Below, piece after piece: positions 24,895-33,350 of a stretch of DNA of 64,000 bases. Every line of letters starts with the position of its first letter. Positions within the stretch are counted from its first letter, which is position 1. The translations under genes were made by a program, and so were the position numbers. The stretch spans positions 1,178,001 to 1,242,000 of the forward strand of contig NZ_CP063982.1 in the NCBI RefSeq assembly GCF_022811525.1, given 5' to 3'. This DNA comes from Orrella daihaiensis. GTDB lineage: Bacteria > Pseudomonadota > Gammaproteobacteria > Burkholderiales > Burkholderiaceae_B. The notes beneath the pieces were generated by a model. That model was not told the origin of the DNA and did no database searches. It was given only the letters and a program-made list of their open reading frames with translations.

Positions 24895-26212
24895 GGTCTG
24901 TATCAACAGAAATTGGTTTGTCGCGAGATAGAAACCACCACAGGCTGATCACCTGAAAAATAAGCAGCACCGCAAACGCGAGCCAAAGCGCGCGCGCCGG
25001 GTCGCTGCCCATCAAAGCAAACAGATCGGCCAATAAGCCCACCCCCCACTGCACCGCAAATGCCCCTGCGAACATCACAAGATTAAAGGTGGTCAATACG
25101 CGCCCGGCAATCGCTTTGGGGAACATGAGCGCTGTTTGAGTCTGAATCAAAATTACAGCCGGTATGCCAGGCGCCATGACTAGCCAGGCCCACCATGCTG
25201 TTGGGCTCTGCCAGATCAGAATCAGCAGCATGCAGCCAACGAACCAACAAAACCCGATCGTGGTTTGCCTAGCCAACGTGATGCCACGGGCTTCAAGTTT
25301 GGGACTCACGACGCTCATGGTCAGATAGGCAACGAGCAAGGCCGCATTGAAATACAGCAGTGCCTTGCCGGTTGCGTTAAGGGATAAGCCCAGCACATTG
25401 GTCATCCAGGGACCCACCCACAGCGACTGTAGGGCTACAAAGCCACCAGAAAAAAATATGGTGGTGGGAATGATGCGCACCATAATCGGGTGTCTGAGCA
25501 ACTGCATCAGCGTCATGGGTAGGGCTGTCGCCGCCTTGGCTGGATGGCTCTGAAGTTTCTGGCCATGTGCGGTGGCAGCCAGATCATGGTCCGGAACAAA
25601 TAAAAAAATCGCCAAAGCAGAGAACGCCAATAGGCCTGCCGTGATTAAAAAGATGTCCCGCCAACCGAGCCACTCGGCCAGTATCAAGGCCGGTTGAGTT
25701 GCCGCCAGCGCGCCTGAGGTACCGGCAATTAACATCCACATGGCAAGCTGGGCTTGCTTTTGTGGGGCGAACACCCGGCGATAGTAGGAATAGGGTGCCA
25801 TCAAGCAAGCGGCTACGCCCAAACCTACCAGGATACGGCCTGCTGACAAACCAACTAGCGTGTCACTTAATGCCATCACCACGGAGCCTAGTGCTGCCGT
25901 GCCCAACAACATGGATTCGGTGCGGCGTGAGCCAAAGCGGTCGAGCCAGGTGCCTAGGTACCATTGCACAGATGCAAAGGAAAGAAAGTACGCCGACGAT
26001 AGCCAACCTAGCGCGCCTGGGCCAAGGTTAAGATCGGCTTCAAGCAGTGGTGCAATCGTTGCATTGACCGAACGCAGGGCGTAAGACAAAAAGTAGCCGA
26101 GCGCGAAACTCAGAAAGATTTTGAGCGTAATGGTATGAACCTGCGCCACGGACGCGTTGGTCTGTCCGGCAGCTGCTTGGTTCACTGAGCTTTCAGGGCG
26201 GTCGGTTGTCAT
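24887..26212 (-). CDS. Major facilitator superfamily transporter
   Basis: A 441-residue MFS permease with about 12 hydrophobic helices split by a central cytoplasmic loop (about residues 205-230, DHDLAATAHGQKLQSHPAKA). The loop after helix 2 has the MFS signature region (GTWLDRFGSRRTE), placed as in anion- or drug-type carriers. No substrate can be assigned. It is the first gene of a two-gene unit with the overlapping unknown gene downstream. The tRNA genes lie upstream on the same strand, about 130 nt away. Confidence 0.88.
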   Translation of the reverse strand: MTTDRPESSVNQAAAGQTNASVAQVHTITLKIFLSFALGYFLSYALRSVNATIAPLLEADLNLGPGALGWLSSAYFLSFASVQWYLGTWLDRFGSRRTESMLLGTAALGSVVMALSDTLVGLSAGRILVGLGVAACLMAPYSYYRRVFAPQKQAQLAMWMLIAGTSGALAATQPALILAEWLGWRDIFLITAGLLAFSALAIFLFVPDHDLAATAHGQKLQSHPAKAATALPMTLMQLLRHPIMVRIIPTTIFFSGGFVALQSLWVGPWMTNVLGLSLNATGKALLYFNAALLVAYLTMSVVSPKLEARGITLARQTTIGFCWFVGCMLLILIWQSPTAWWAWLVMAPGIPAVILIQTQTALMFPKAIAGRVLTTFNLVMFAGAFAVQWGVGLLADLFALMGSDPARALWLAFAVLLIFQVISLWWFLSRDKPISVDTDHG

Positions 26213-26343
26213 GCGCGCACCTTAGCAAACAAGACAACCGCTGTGAGGGCGCGAGGGGGAGGTTGTGAGGAGGTGGGCGTGAGGAAGGTTGTTATGGGAA
26301 GCTATGGGCAGCAATGTACTCATCACGCTTTTACACCTCACAG

Positions 26344-26417
26344 TGGAGGCGCAAGCCGGAATCGAACCGACGTACACGGATTTGCAGTCCGCTGCATAAC
26401 CACTCTGCCATTGCGCC
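26344..26417 (-). tRNA. tRNA-Cys (anticodon GCA)
   Basis: A 74-nt tRNA on the minus strand. The acceptor stem pairs GGCGCAA with TTGCGCC, a T-arm GGTTCGATTCC is present, the anticodon loop CTGCAAA reads GCA, and the 3' end TCCA includes an encoded CCA. Confidence 0.97.
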
Positions 26418-26427
26418 GCAAACTAGA

Positions 26428-26449
26428 AGGGGAAGCGTTTGCTTCCCCT
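26428..26449 (-). other. 9-bp hairpin in the spacer between tRNA-Gly and tRNA-Cys
   Basis: AGGGGAAGC-GTTT-GCTTCCCCT fills most of the 38-nt spacer between the two tRNAs. In the tRNA precursor it could guide RNase cleavage. It is not followed by a T-run on the minus strand, so it is unlikely to be a terminator. Confidence 0.75.
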
Positions 26450-26455
26450 AAAATT

Positions 26456-26531
26456 TGGAGCGGGAAACGAGTCTCGAACTCGCGACCTCAACCTTGGCAA
26501 GGTTGCGCTCTACCAACTGAGCTATTCCCGC
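26456..26531 (-). tRNA. tRNA-Gly (anticodon GCC)
   Basis: A 76-nt tRNA on the minus strand, transcribed ahead of tRNA-Cys. The acceptor stem pairs GCGGGAA with TTCCCGC, the D-arm has AGCTCAGTTGGTAGAGC, the anticodon loop CTTGCCAAG reads GCC, and CCA is encoded. Confidence 0.97.
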
Positions 26532-26642
26532 AAGAGTTTTCGTCAAAGCACTTTTATCTCGTATTCAGCTCGGTAAATCGACTGAAAAATCAGATCAAGT
26601 ACTATGCGAAGACCAGAATATTAGCACAAAAATGAAACCTTA

Positions 26643-27662
26643 ATGTCAAGCGATGCAAACCCAATAACAAGCCCAATGACGGTCCCCAACACCATGGCAT
26701 TGCCATGCGTGGCAAAGCAGGCAATCGTTTATGAGGATGCCAGTCAACTTGATAGCCTGCAGGCTTTGTTTGATCAATGTGGGTCGCTATCCATACTCGG
26801 AGGCGCGAGCAATGTGATCTTGCCAGCCACGTTAGACAGGCCGGTGGTGTTAATGCGCAGTCGGGGCATTGAGCAAGTGGGCGCGACTGATGCGCACTGG
26901 TTGATTGATGTGGCTGCCGGGGAGAACTGGCATGAGTGGGTCAAGACCTCGTTGAGTAAAGACTGGCCTGGGCTGGAGAACCTCGCGATGATACCGGGCA
27001 CCGTGGGTGCGGCTCCCATACAAAACATTGGTGCCTATGGTGTCGAGCTAGCGCACAGAGTCCAAGGCGTTCAAGTGTGGGATTTTGAAGGCAGGTGTCG
27101 GCGCTGGCTTTCAGTCGAGCAGTGTCAATTCGGCTATCGCGACAGTGTTTTTAAGACAGATGCGGGCAAGCATTGGATGGTTCTGACGGTGCGCTTTGCG
27201 TTGCCCAAGATCTGGCAGCCGGTGCTTGATTACCCAGACCTGTGGGAATTGACGCAGCGCGAGTTGGGTACTGTTAGTGCGCAAGAAGTCTTTGATCGGG
27301 TGGTTGCGGTGCGCCAGGCCAAATTGCCCGATCCAGCCGTCAAACCGAATGTCGGAAGTTTCTTCAAAAACCCAGTCATTAGCCAAGCGCAAGCAAAAGC
27401 CCTTGTCCAGCGTTATCCGACCCTGGTGAGCTATCCGCAGCCTAACGCCAGCGTCAAGCTCGCTGCCGGATGGTTGATTGATCAATGTGGTTTCAAAGGC
27501 AAACGTGTGGGGCCCATGGCGGTGCATGATCGCCAGGCACTTGTGCTGGTTAACGAGGGTGGTGCAACGGCTGATGATGTTATGCAGCTTGCCAGTGAGG
27601 TCAAGGCCGCTGTCATGCAAAAGTTCGGAGTGGCGCTTGAGATGGAGCCCTCACTTTGGTGA
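26643..27662 (+). CDS. murB: UDP-N-acetylenolpyruvoylglucosamine reductase
   Basis: A 339-residue type I MurB, reducing the enolpyruvyl ether to UDP-N-acetylmuramate in peptidoglycan synthesis using FAD and NADPH. The FAD-binding loop GGASNVI, the PGTVGAAPIQNIGAYG segment, the catalytic serine region VGSFFKNPV and a C-terminal glutamate (LEMEPSLW) are present. The first 15-20 residues look like a non-conserved extension. It is convergent with dapB, with a 7-nt gap. Confidence 0.96.
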   Translation: MSSDANPITSPMTVPNTMALPCVAKQAIVYEDASQLDSLQALFDQCGSLSILGGASNVILPATLDRPVVLMRSRGIEQVGATDAHWLIDVAAGENWHEWVKTSLSKDWPGLENLAMIPGTVGAAPIQNIGAYGVELAHRVQGVQVWDFEGRCRRWLSVEQCQFGYRDSVFKTDAGKHWMVLTVRFALPKIWQPVLDYPDLWELTQRELGTVSAQEVFDRVVAVRQAKLPDPAVKPNVGSFFKNPVISQAQAKALVQRYPTLVSYPQPNASVKLAAGWLIDQCGFKGKRVGPMAVHDRQALVLVNEGGATADDVMQLASEVKAAVMQKFGVALEMEPSLW

Positions 27663-27669
27663 GCCGACG

Positions 27670-28464
27670 TCAATCGAGACCGAGCACAGCCTGCATGTCG
27701 AATAGCCCTTGGTCTTTGCCGCCTAAGAAGCGCGCAGCGCGCATACTGCCCTCGGCGTAGGTGGCGCGACTGCTTGAGCGATGGGTGATTTCAATGCGCT
27801 CGCCCGTGCCACAAAAAAATGCAGTGTGGTCGCCAACAATGTCGCCACCGCGAACCACAGAAAACCCGATTTTGCCGTCCTCTCGAGCGCCCGTGTGTCC
27901 GTGACGCGCCCAAGTGGCGATGTCATCAAGTGACTCACCCCAGGCTTGTGCGATGACCTCGCCCATCTTTAATGCTGTGCCTGAAGGGGCATCGACTTTG
28001 TGCCGATGATGAGCCTCAAAGATTTCGACGTCATAGCCACTGTTCAGAATCTTGGCCGCCACCTCGAGCAGTTTCAGCGTGGCGTTGACCCCCACGCTCA
28101 TGTTGGGTGCAAACACGATCCCGATTCGCTGGGCTGCCCGCTCAATGGCGGCTTTGCCATCTGCGTCAAATCCGGTGGTGCCGATGACTAGCTTGGTGTT
28201 GTGCGCAACGCAAGCCTCGATGTGTTTGAGCGTGCCCTCCGGGCGGGTGAAGTCGATCAGGCAATCGGCTTGGGAGAGTGAAGCCAGGTCGCTTGTGATG
28301 GTCACGCCGGTGTTGATGCCGAGCGCCGCACCGGCGTCTTGTCCGAGTGCCTGGCTACTCTCATGGTCAAGCGCGACGGCAAGCGTCATGTCCGGCTGCT
28401 TGAGCAAGGTTTCAATTAACATGCGCCCCATTTTTCCGCTGGCGCCGGCAATCGCAAGTTTCAT
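27670..28464 (-). CDS. dapB: 4-hydroxy-tetrahydrodipicolinate reductase
   Basis: A 264-residue DapB, the NAD(P)H-dependent reductase of the lysine/diaminopimelate pathway. The N-terminal dinucleotide motif GASGKMGRM begins at residue 7. The catalytic EAHHRHKVDAPSGTA segment carries the His-His and Lys residues. I start it at ATG 28464; the longer in-frame reading begins at a TTG close to the bamE stop and adds 20 unconserved residues. It follows bamE on the same strand. Confidence 0.97.
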   Translation of the reverse strand: MKLAIAGASGKMGRMLIETLLKQPDMTLAVALDHESSQALGQDAGAALGINTGVTITSDLASLSQADCLIDFTRPEGTLKHIEACVAHNTKLVIGTTGFDADGKAAIERAAQRIGIVFAPNMSVGVNATLKLLEVAAKILNSGYDVEIFEAHHRHKVDAPSGTALKMGEVIAQAWGESLDDIATWARHGHTGAREDGKIGFSVVRGGDIVGDHTAFFCGTGERIEITHRSSSRATYAEGSMRAARFLGGKDQGLFDMQAVLGLD

Positions 28465-28529
28465 TGGCTTGATCTGTTTCTGTCGTTTGTCTGTCAGGTT
28501 TTTGGGTATTGGTTGTATGAGCAAGCGGA

Positions 28530-29093
28530 TTACATCAATTCCTGTGGCACCGCATCGGGTTCATCAGGCAATGCGCCTGGGTCGGTCGACGGCGGGGCAT
28601 CCGTGATAGTCGAGAAGTCGATGCCAGGCTCAGATTCAATCTGGCCCGTGGCAGCTTGCACTCGCTCACGTTCGAGCGTGAACTCGGCTTGCTCGTCTTT
28701 CTCGCGTTCGACGGTTTCTTTGGCGATCTGGAACGGCTGTACCTCCGGTTGCTCGTCACCTTGCCAGCTTACAAGCAATCCGTTACGGAAAAACACGGCA
28801 AAGTTACGTTCTTCCACCAGGCCATTTGGTGCCCGGTAAAAATAGGGGTAGTCCCAACGATCCGCATGCAAAACACTGGTCAGCGTAGGCGAACCTAAAG
28901 CAAAGCGCACTTGCTCTCGGGTCATGCCCTCGGTCAGTAACCCTACTTGGTCTGTGGTTATCCAGTTTCCCTGCTGAACGCCAACCCGGTATGGAAAGCC
29001 CCATTGGTTTGAGCTGCAGCCAGACACCAGCACAGTGACCGCTAACACGGTGGCTCCCAGAGTCGCCCGATAACTTAAACGGGATACGCGCAC
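28530..29093 (-). CDS. bamE: Outer membrane assembly lipoprotein BamE
   Basis: A 187-residue BamE/SmpA-type lipoprotein of the beta-barrel assembly machine. The lipobox is LVSGC, placing the lipidated cysteine near residue 26. The SmpA/OmlA domain contains the conserved LLTEGMTREQVRFALGSP and WDYPYFYR segments. I choose GTG 29093, which has AAAGAGG correctly spaced and gives a clean signal peptide; a longer frame would run into fur. The acidic, proline-rich C-terminal tail of about 70 residues is longer than in E. coli (113 residues in all). The tail function is unknown. Confidence 0.93.
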   Translation of the reverse strand: MRVSRLSYRATLGATVLAVTVLVSGCSSNQWGFPYRVGVQQGNWITTDQVGLLTEGMTREQVRFALGSPTLTSVLHADRWDYPYFYRAPNGLVEERNFAVFFRNGLLVSWQGDEQPEVQPFQIAKETVEREKDEQAEFTLERERVQAATGQIESEPGIDFSTITDAPPSTDPGALPDEPDAVPQELM

Positions 29094-29173
29094 ATCAAAC
29101 CTCTTTGCTAGTTTTTGCACTAAACCGCTATCATAGGGCAAAGGTCGATTGACCGCATTGAATTGGAGCGCTC

Positions 29174-29611
29174 GTGGAAATAGAAACCGACCAACACGAC
29201 CTGAAGTCTGCCGGCTTGAAGGCAACCTTCCCGCGTCTGAAGATACTGGACATCTTTAGGCGCTCCTCAGTCAGGCATTTAAGTGCTGAGGACGTGTATC
29301 GCTTTTTGTTGGAAGAGAAAGTCGAGATTGGCCTAGCGACTGTTTATCGCGTACTGACCCAGTTCGAGCAGGCCGGCATCCTGATGCGCAGCCAATTTGA
29401 CGGTGGCAAAGCGATTTTTGAGCTTAATGATGGCGAGCATCATGACCACCTCGTTTGCACCTATTGTGGCAAGGTCGAGGAGTTTTGGGATGAGGAAATC
29501 GAGAGTCGCCAGCACAAGGTTGCTGAAAACCACGGCTTTAAACTAGAAACCCACGCTATGGTGCTCTACGGCATGTGCCATGATTGTCAAAAGGATCAGG
29601 GTAAATCCTAG
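29174..29611 (+). CDS. fur: Ferric uptake regulator Fur
   Basis: A 145-residue Fur, the Fe(II)-dependent repressor of iron uptake. The winged helix is N-terminal (PRLKILDIF...LATVYRVLTQFEQAG). The metal site HHDH is at residues 89-92, and two CxxC pairs (C95/C98 and C135/C138) can hold structural zinc. The start codon is GTG 29174, with GGAG upstream. It is divergent from bamE, as in most betaproteobacteria. I see no clear Fur box in the 80-nt divergent region, so autoregulation is not evident. Confidence 0.97.
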   Translation: MEIETDQHDLKSAGLKATFPRLKILDIFRRSSVRHLSAEDVYRFLLEEKVEIGLATVYRVLTQFEQAGILMRSQFDGGKAIFELNDGEHHDHLVCTYCGKVEEFWDEEIESRQHKVAENHGFKLETHAMVLYGMCHDCQKDQGKS

Positions 29612-29625
29612 CGTTGCCGTTAAGA

Positions 29626-31284
29626 CTAGGCGCGGGTGCTCGCCAAGAGCTCTTTGGCATGTGAGCGCGTGGTGTCGGTGATATCTACGCCACCCAACAA
29701 CTCGGCAATGGCCTCGATACGACCTGAGTCATCGAGCAAATCGATTGAAGAGGTCACACCGTCTGCTTTGGTCTTTAGTTTGGCAACTCTGAAATGATGC
29801 TGTGCGCAGGCCGCTACTTGGGGTAAGTGGGTGACGCACAAGACTTGATGATTGGCGCCTAGTTGGTTCAGCAAGCGGCCCACCATCTCTGCAACCGCCC
29901 CTGAGACTCCGCTGTCGACCTCATCAAACACCAGTGTCGGGATATGCGTGGCCTGACTGGCTACAACGGATAACGCCAGCGAGATGCGTGAGAGCTCGCC
30001 GCCGGAGGCAACCTTGCTCAATGAGGACGGTGCCACCCCCTCATGTCCAGAAACCAGAAATGTCACGCGGTCCGAACCATGGGCACTTGGCGTTGAGGGT
30101 TCGATTTCAATCACGAATCGCCCGCCCGGCATACCGAGCGATTGCATTTTTTGGGTGACGGTTTTTGCGAGTGTCTTGGCACCTTTGATTCGCGCCTGGT
30201 GCAGCACTTGGGCGTGCGTCTCGTATTGGGCCTGCGCAGCCGAGGCTTGCGCCTGAAGGGCAGCAAGATCTTGATCGGCTGTCATGGAGTGCAGCTTTGC
30301 TTTGATCTGATCAAAGGTTTCAGGTAACTGCTCGGGTTCGCAGCGGTATTTGCGTGCGGCACTGAATAATGCCTGCATGCGTTGGTCCAGCTCGGCCAAA
30401 CGCTGTGGGTCGAGCTCCAGATCGTCAACGTAGTGATTTAGATCCGACCGCGCCTGAGATAGCGCGATGTCAGCTGACTCCAGTGACTGCAAAATATCAG
30501 TAAGCCGAGCGTCGTGACGGGCGGCATGCCTGATCTGGTCGATTGCTCGCGCCAGGGTGCGCTGCGCCCCGGCCTCATCATCATCGATCGCAGCCAAAGC
30601 CGTGGCACTGGCATCGATGAGTGCCTGTCCATTTGAGAGTCGCGCATGCTCCTCACTGACTTGTTGCCACTCACCCGCTTTGGGCGCTAGTTGCTCAAGC
30701 TCTTTCACCTGCCAACTCAGCACTTCGAGTTGTTCGGCTATTTTCGCGGCGCCTTGGGTGGCTTGTTCGAGTTTTTGGCGGATCGTTTGCCAAGCGTTCC
30801 ATTGGTTACGAATGGCTGCCCGCTGATCGGATAACTGCAGGTGTTCATCCAACAGGTCTCGTTGTGCTTCGGCGCGCATCAGGCTCTGGTGAGCATGTTG
30901 GCCATGAATATCAACAACCTGTTCACCGATTTCTCGCAATTGCGTCACAGTCACCGGCGCGCCATTGATGTATGCGCGACTTTTGCCGTGCTGATCAATG
31001 ACCCGCCGCAAAATCAATTCATCATCGTTTTGATCGAGGTCATTGGCTTTGAGCCATTGCATCACCGTGGCAGTGGGCTCGATGATGGCGTGGATGTCCG
31101 CACGTTCAGCGCCTGGACGCACCACATCACTTGTTGCCCGCGCGCCGAGTACTAACGACAGGGCATCGATCAGAATTGATTTGCCGGCGCCAGTCTCACC
31201 GGTCAGCACATGAAATCCACGTTCGAGTCGCAAGCAAGCTGTCTTGACGATCACGAAGTCGCGAACGCTTAACTCACGCAGCAT
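29626..31284 (-). CDS. recN: DNA repair protein RecN
   Basis: A 552-residue SMC-like ATPase that acts at double-strand breaks. Walker A GETGAGKS is at residues 29-36, a long coiled coil occupies the middle (about 155-360), and the C-terminal ABC signature and Walker B (LVFDEVDSGVSG) are present. I start it at ATG 31284, giving the canonical MLRELSVRDFVIV; the longer frame would lie inside nadK. It begins 4 nt after the nadK stop, so nadK-recN are co-transcribed. No LexA operator is visible upstream of either. Confidence 0.96.
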   Translation of the reverse strand: MLRELSVRDFVIVKTACLRLERGFHVLTGETGAGKSILIDALSLVLGARATSDVVRPGAERADIHAIIEPTATVMQWLKANDLDQNDDELILRRVIDQHGKSRAYINGAPVTVTQLREIGEQVVDIHGQHAHQSLMRAEAQRDLLDEHLQLSDQRAAIRNQWNAWQTIRQKLEQATQGAAKIAEQLEVLSWQVKELEQLAPKAGEWQQVSEEHARLSNGQALIDASATALAAIDDDEAGAQRTLARAIDQIRHAARHDARLTDILQSLESADIALSQARSDLNHYVDDLELDPQRLAELDQRMQALFSAARKYRCEPEQLPETFDQIKAKLHSMTADQDLAALQAQASAAQAQYETHAQVLHQARIKGAKTLAKTVTQKMQSLGMPGGRFVIEIEPSTPSAHGSDRVTFLVSGHEGVAPSSLSKVASGGELSRISLALSVVASQATHIPTLVFDEVDSGVSGAVAEMVGRLLNQLGANHQVLCVTHLPQVAACAQHHFRVAKLKTKADGVTSSIDLLDDSGRIEAIAELLGGVDITDTTRSHAKELLASTRA

Positions 31285-31288
31285 GTGG

Positions 31289-32188
31289 CTACTCCGCGTT
31301 GTGGCCAGTGGCAGGCAAGCGATTCCAATCGAGCTTCTTGCGTAATGTGGAAAAGAAGCTGTAGCCGCTTGGATGAATGAAACGAATGGTCTTGGGTGCC
31401 CGTCTAACAATGATCTGATCGCCGGGCTGCACATTTGACCAAGTCTGCATGTCAAAGTGAACGCTCACGCCGTGTTCGGCGCGCCCGGTACCGATGACCG
31501 TCAGACTCAGCGTGCCATTGTCAGGTAACACGATAGGGCGGTTTGACAGCGTTTGTGGCGAGATGGGCACGATGACCATGGCTTGCATACCCGGGTACAG
31601 GATCGGCCCAGAGGCTGACAGTGCGTAGGCGGTTGATCCCGTGGGTGTGGCGATAATCAAGCCGTCAGCCCGCAAGGTGTACATGTAGGTGCCATCGATA
31701 TCGATGCGAAGCTCAATCATGCTGCCGCGCCCGGCTCGATTAACCACGACGTCATTTAACGCGGTATCACTGTAGAGCGATACGCCATCGCGGATCACTT
31801 CGCCCGCCAGCAGCAGGCGCTCCTCGGTGTCGAATCTGCCCTGCAGCAGGTCGGCCAGTGCCGCATGAGCATCTTGCAAAGCGATATCGGTGATAAAGCC
31901 GAGTCGACCATGGTTGATGCCCGCCAGCGGTACTGCCCAGGGGGCAAGGTGGCGAGCCGCACCAAGCATGGTTCCGTCGCCACCCACCACGATGGCCAGA
32001 TCAGCCGTTTGTCCAATCTCATCGTAGCTTGCAACTGGCAGATCAGTTAACCCGGAGTTCCGGGCGGTTTCCGATTCGACCAGAACGCGCCGCCCGGCGG
32101 CTTGCAGGAGGCTCGCAAGCGATCGCAGGTGATCCGCTAATTGCGAGTCCTGGTAGCGACCGATGAGCGCGATAGTGGCAAAATGCAT
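31289..32188 (-). CDS. nadK: NAD kinase
   Basis: A 299-residue NadK, phosphorylating NAD to NADP with ATP or polyphosphate. The GGDG motif is in VVGGDGTMLGAAR (about residues 67-79). The conserved NHGRLGFITD and TPTGSTAYALSASGPI segments are intact. It is divergent from hrcA by 69 nt and followed by recN. The order hrcA/nadK/recN is a standard betaproteobacterial arrangement. Confidence 0.97.
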   Translation of the reverse strand: MHFATIALIGRYQDSQLADHLRSLASLLQAAGRRVLVESETARNSGLTDLPVASYDEIGQTADLAIVVGGDGTMLGAARHLAPWAVPLAGINHGRLGFITDIALQDAHAALADLLQGRFDTEERLLLAGEVIRDGVSLYSDTALNDVVVNRAGRGSMIELRIDIDGTYMYTLRADGLIIATPTGSTAYALSASGPILYPGMQAMVIVPISPQTLSNRPIVLPDNGTLSLTVIGTGRAEHGVSVHFDMQTWSNVQPGDQIIVRRAPKTIRFIHPSGYSFFSTLRKKLDWNRLPATGHNAE

Positions 32189-32257
32189 GCAAGCGACGAC
32201 TTGTGAGTTAATCTTCCGATTGATTATAGGTTTGAATGAGCTTTAATCGAGTGCAAC

Positions 32258-33289
32258 ATGGATGATCGTGCCCAGTCTCTGCTAAAGGCGTTGATCGAGC
32301 GGTATATCGCCGACGGTCAGCCCGTGGGGTCGCGCACCTTGTCAAAGATCTTTGACTTGTCCCCCGCGACCATTCGAAATGTCATGGCCGACCTTGAAGA
32401 TGCCGGTCTGATTCATAGTCCCCACACATCGGCTGGCCGCGTACCCACGCCTAAAGGATATCGGCTATTCGTGGACAGTATTCTGGCGACCCAGCCGTTT
32501 GAGCTGTTGCCAGCCGAGCAGATCAAGAGCTTATTGCCCACCGCTGACCCGAACCGGGCAGTGACCGCAGCGGCTTCTTTGTTGTCAAATATGACGCAGT
32601 TCGCTGGCGTGGTGCTCACGCCCAAGCGCAGTCAGGTATTTGAGCATGTGGAATTCATCAAACTGTCGGATAACCGGGTTCTGCTCATCATCGTCACCCC
32701 GGACGGGGATGTGCAAAACCGGATTTTGTTTATGCCACGCGAGTACACCGGTTCGGAACTCACCGAAGCCGGCAACTTCTTTAACCAGCACTTTGCCGGT
32801 AAGCCATTCTCTGAGGTGCGCCAAGCCCTGGCGCGCGAGCTCGAAAGTCTGCGCGAGGATATGTCGCGCCTGATGCAGGCAGCCGTGGACGCCGGTGCGC
32901 AGCCGTCTGATGAGTCAGACAGCGTGGTTATCTCCGGTGAAACCCGCCTGCTTGACATCACCGAGTTGGCCTCCGATATGCAGCGACTGCGTCGCACGTT
33001 CGCACTGTTCGAGAAAAAAACCGACCTTTTACAGCTGCTAGATGCCTCTAGCCGGGCTCAGGGCGTACAAATCTACATCGGTGGCGACTCGTCGTTAGTA
33101 CCCATGGAGGATTTGTCTGTGGTCACAGCGCCGTATGGTGTTAATGGCAAGGTAGTTGGTACGCTTGGTGTGATTGGACCAACGCGCATGGCTTATGAAA
33201 GGGTTATTCCGATTGTCGACATTACATCTAGGTTATTGTCCAATGCCTTAAGTCACGTTGGTACCCCCACCGGTGGCGAACGACAGTAG
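32258..33289 (+). CDS. hrcA: Heat-inducible transcription repressor HrcA
   Basis: A 343-residue HrcA, which represses chaperone operons by binding CIRCE elements. The N-terminal winged helix (LLKALIERYIADGQPVGSRTLSK...SPATIRNVMADLEDAGLI) and the GAF-like regulatory domain with AGRVPTPKGYR are clear. I found no CIRCE element (TTAGCACTC-N9-GAGTGCTAA) in this window, although grpE and dnaK lie just downstream. They carry sigma-32 promoters instead, so HrcA probably acts on groE elsewhere. Confidence 0.97.
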   Translation: MDDRAQSLLKALIERYIADGQPVGSRTLSKIFDLSPATIRNVMADLEDAGLIHSPHTSAGRVPTPKGYRLFVDSILATQPFELLPAEQIKSLLPTADPNRAVTAAASLLSNMTQFAGVVLTPKRSQVFEHVEFIKLSDNRVLLIIVTPDGDVQNRILFMPREYTGSELTEAGNFFNQHFAGKPFSEVRQALARELESLREDMSRLMQAAVDAGAQPSDESDSVVISGETRLLDITELASDMQRLRRTFALFEKKTDLLQLLDASSRAQGVQIYIGGDSSLVPMEDLSVVTAPYGVNGKVVGTLGVIGPTRMAYERVIPIVDITSRLLSNALSHVGTPTGGERQ

Positions 33290-33350
33290 TCAAGCGTATT
33301 GAGTCATCGATCAGCAAGAAAATGTGAATTCATGGGATTGAGAGGTTATT

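Noticed and set aside
28052..28606. A 184-codon plus-strand frame opposite dapB
   Set aside because: Shadow of dapB and bamE; composition is Ala/Ser/Pro/Val-rich without motifs.
29093..29174. A Fur box or LexA operator between bamE and fur
   Set aside because: Only a short GGTC-N4-GACC dyad is present; it matches neither consensus.
31284..31455. Longer recN reading frame starting at 31455
   Set aside because: The extra 57 residues lie inside nadK and lack RecN similarity; the canonical start is ATG 31284.
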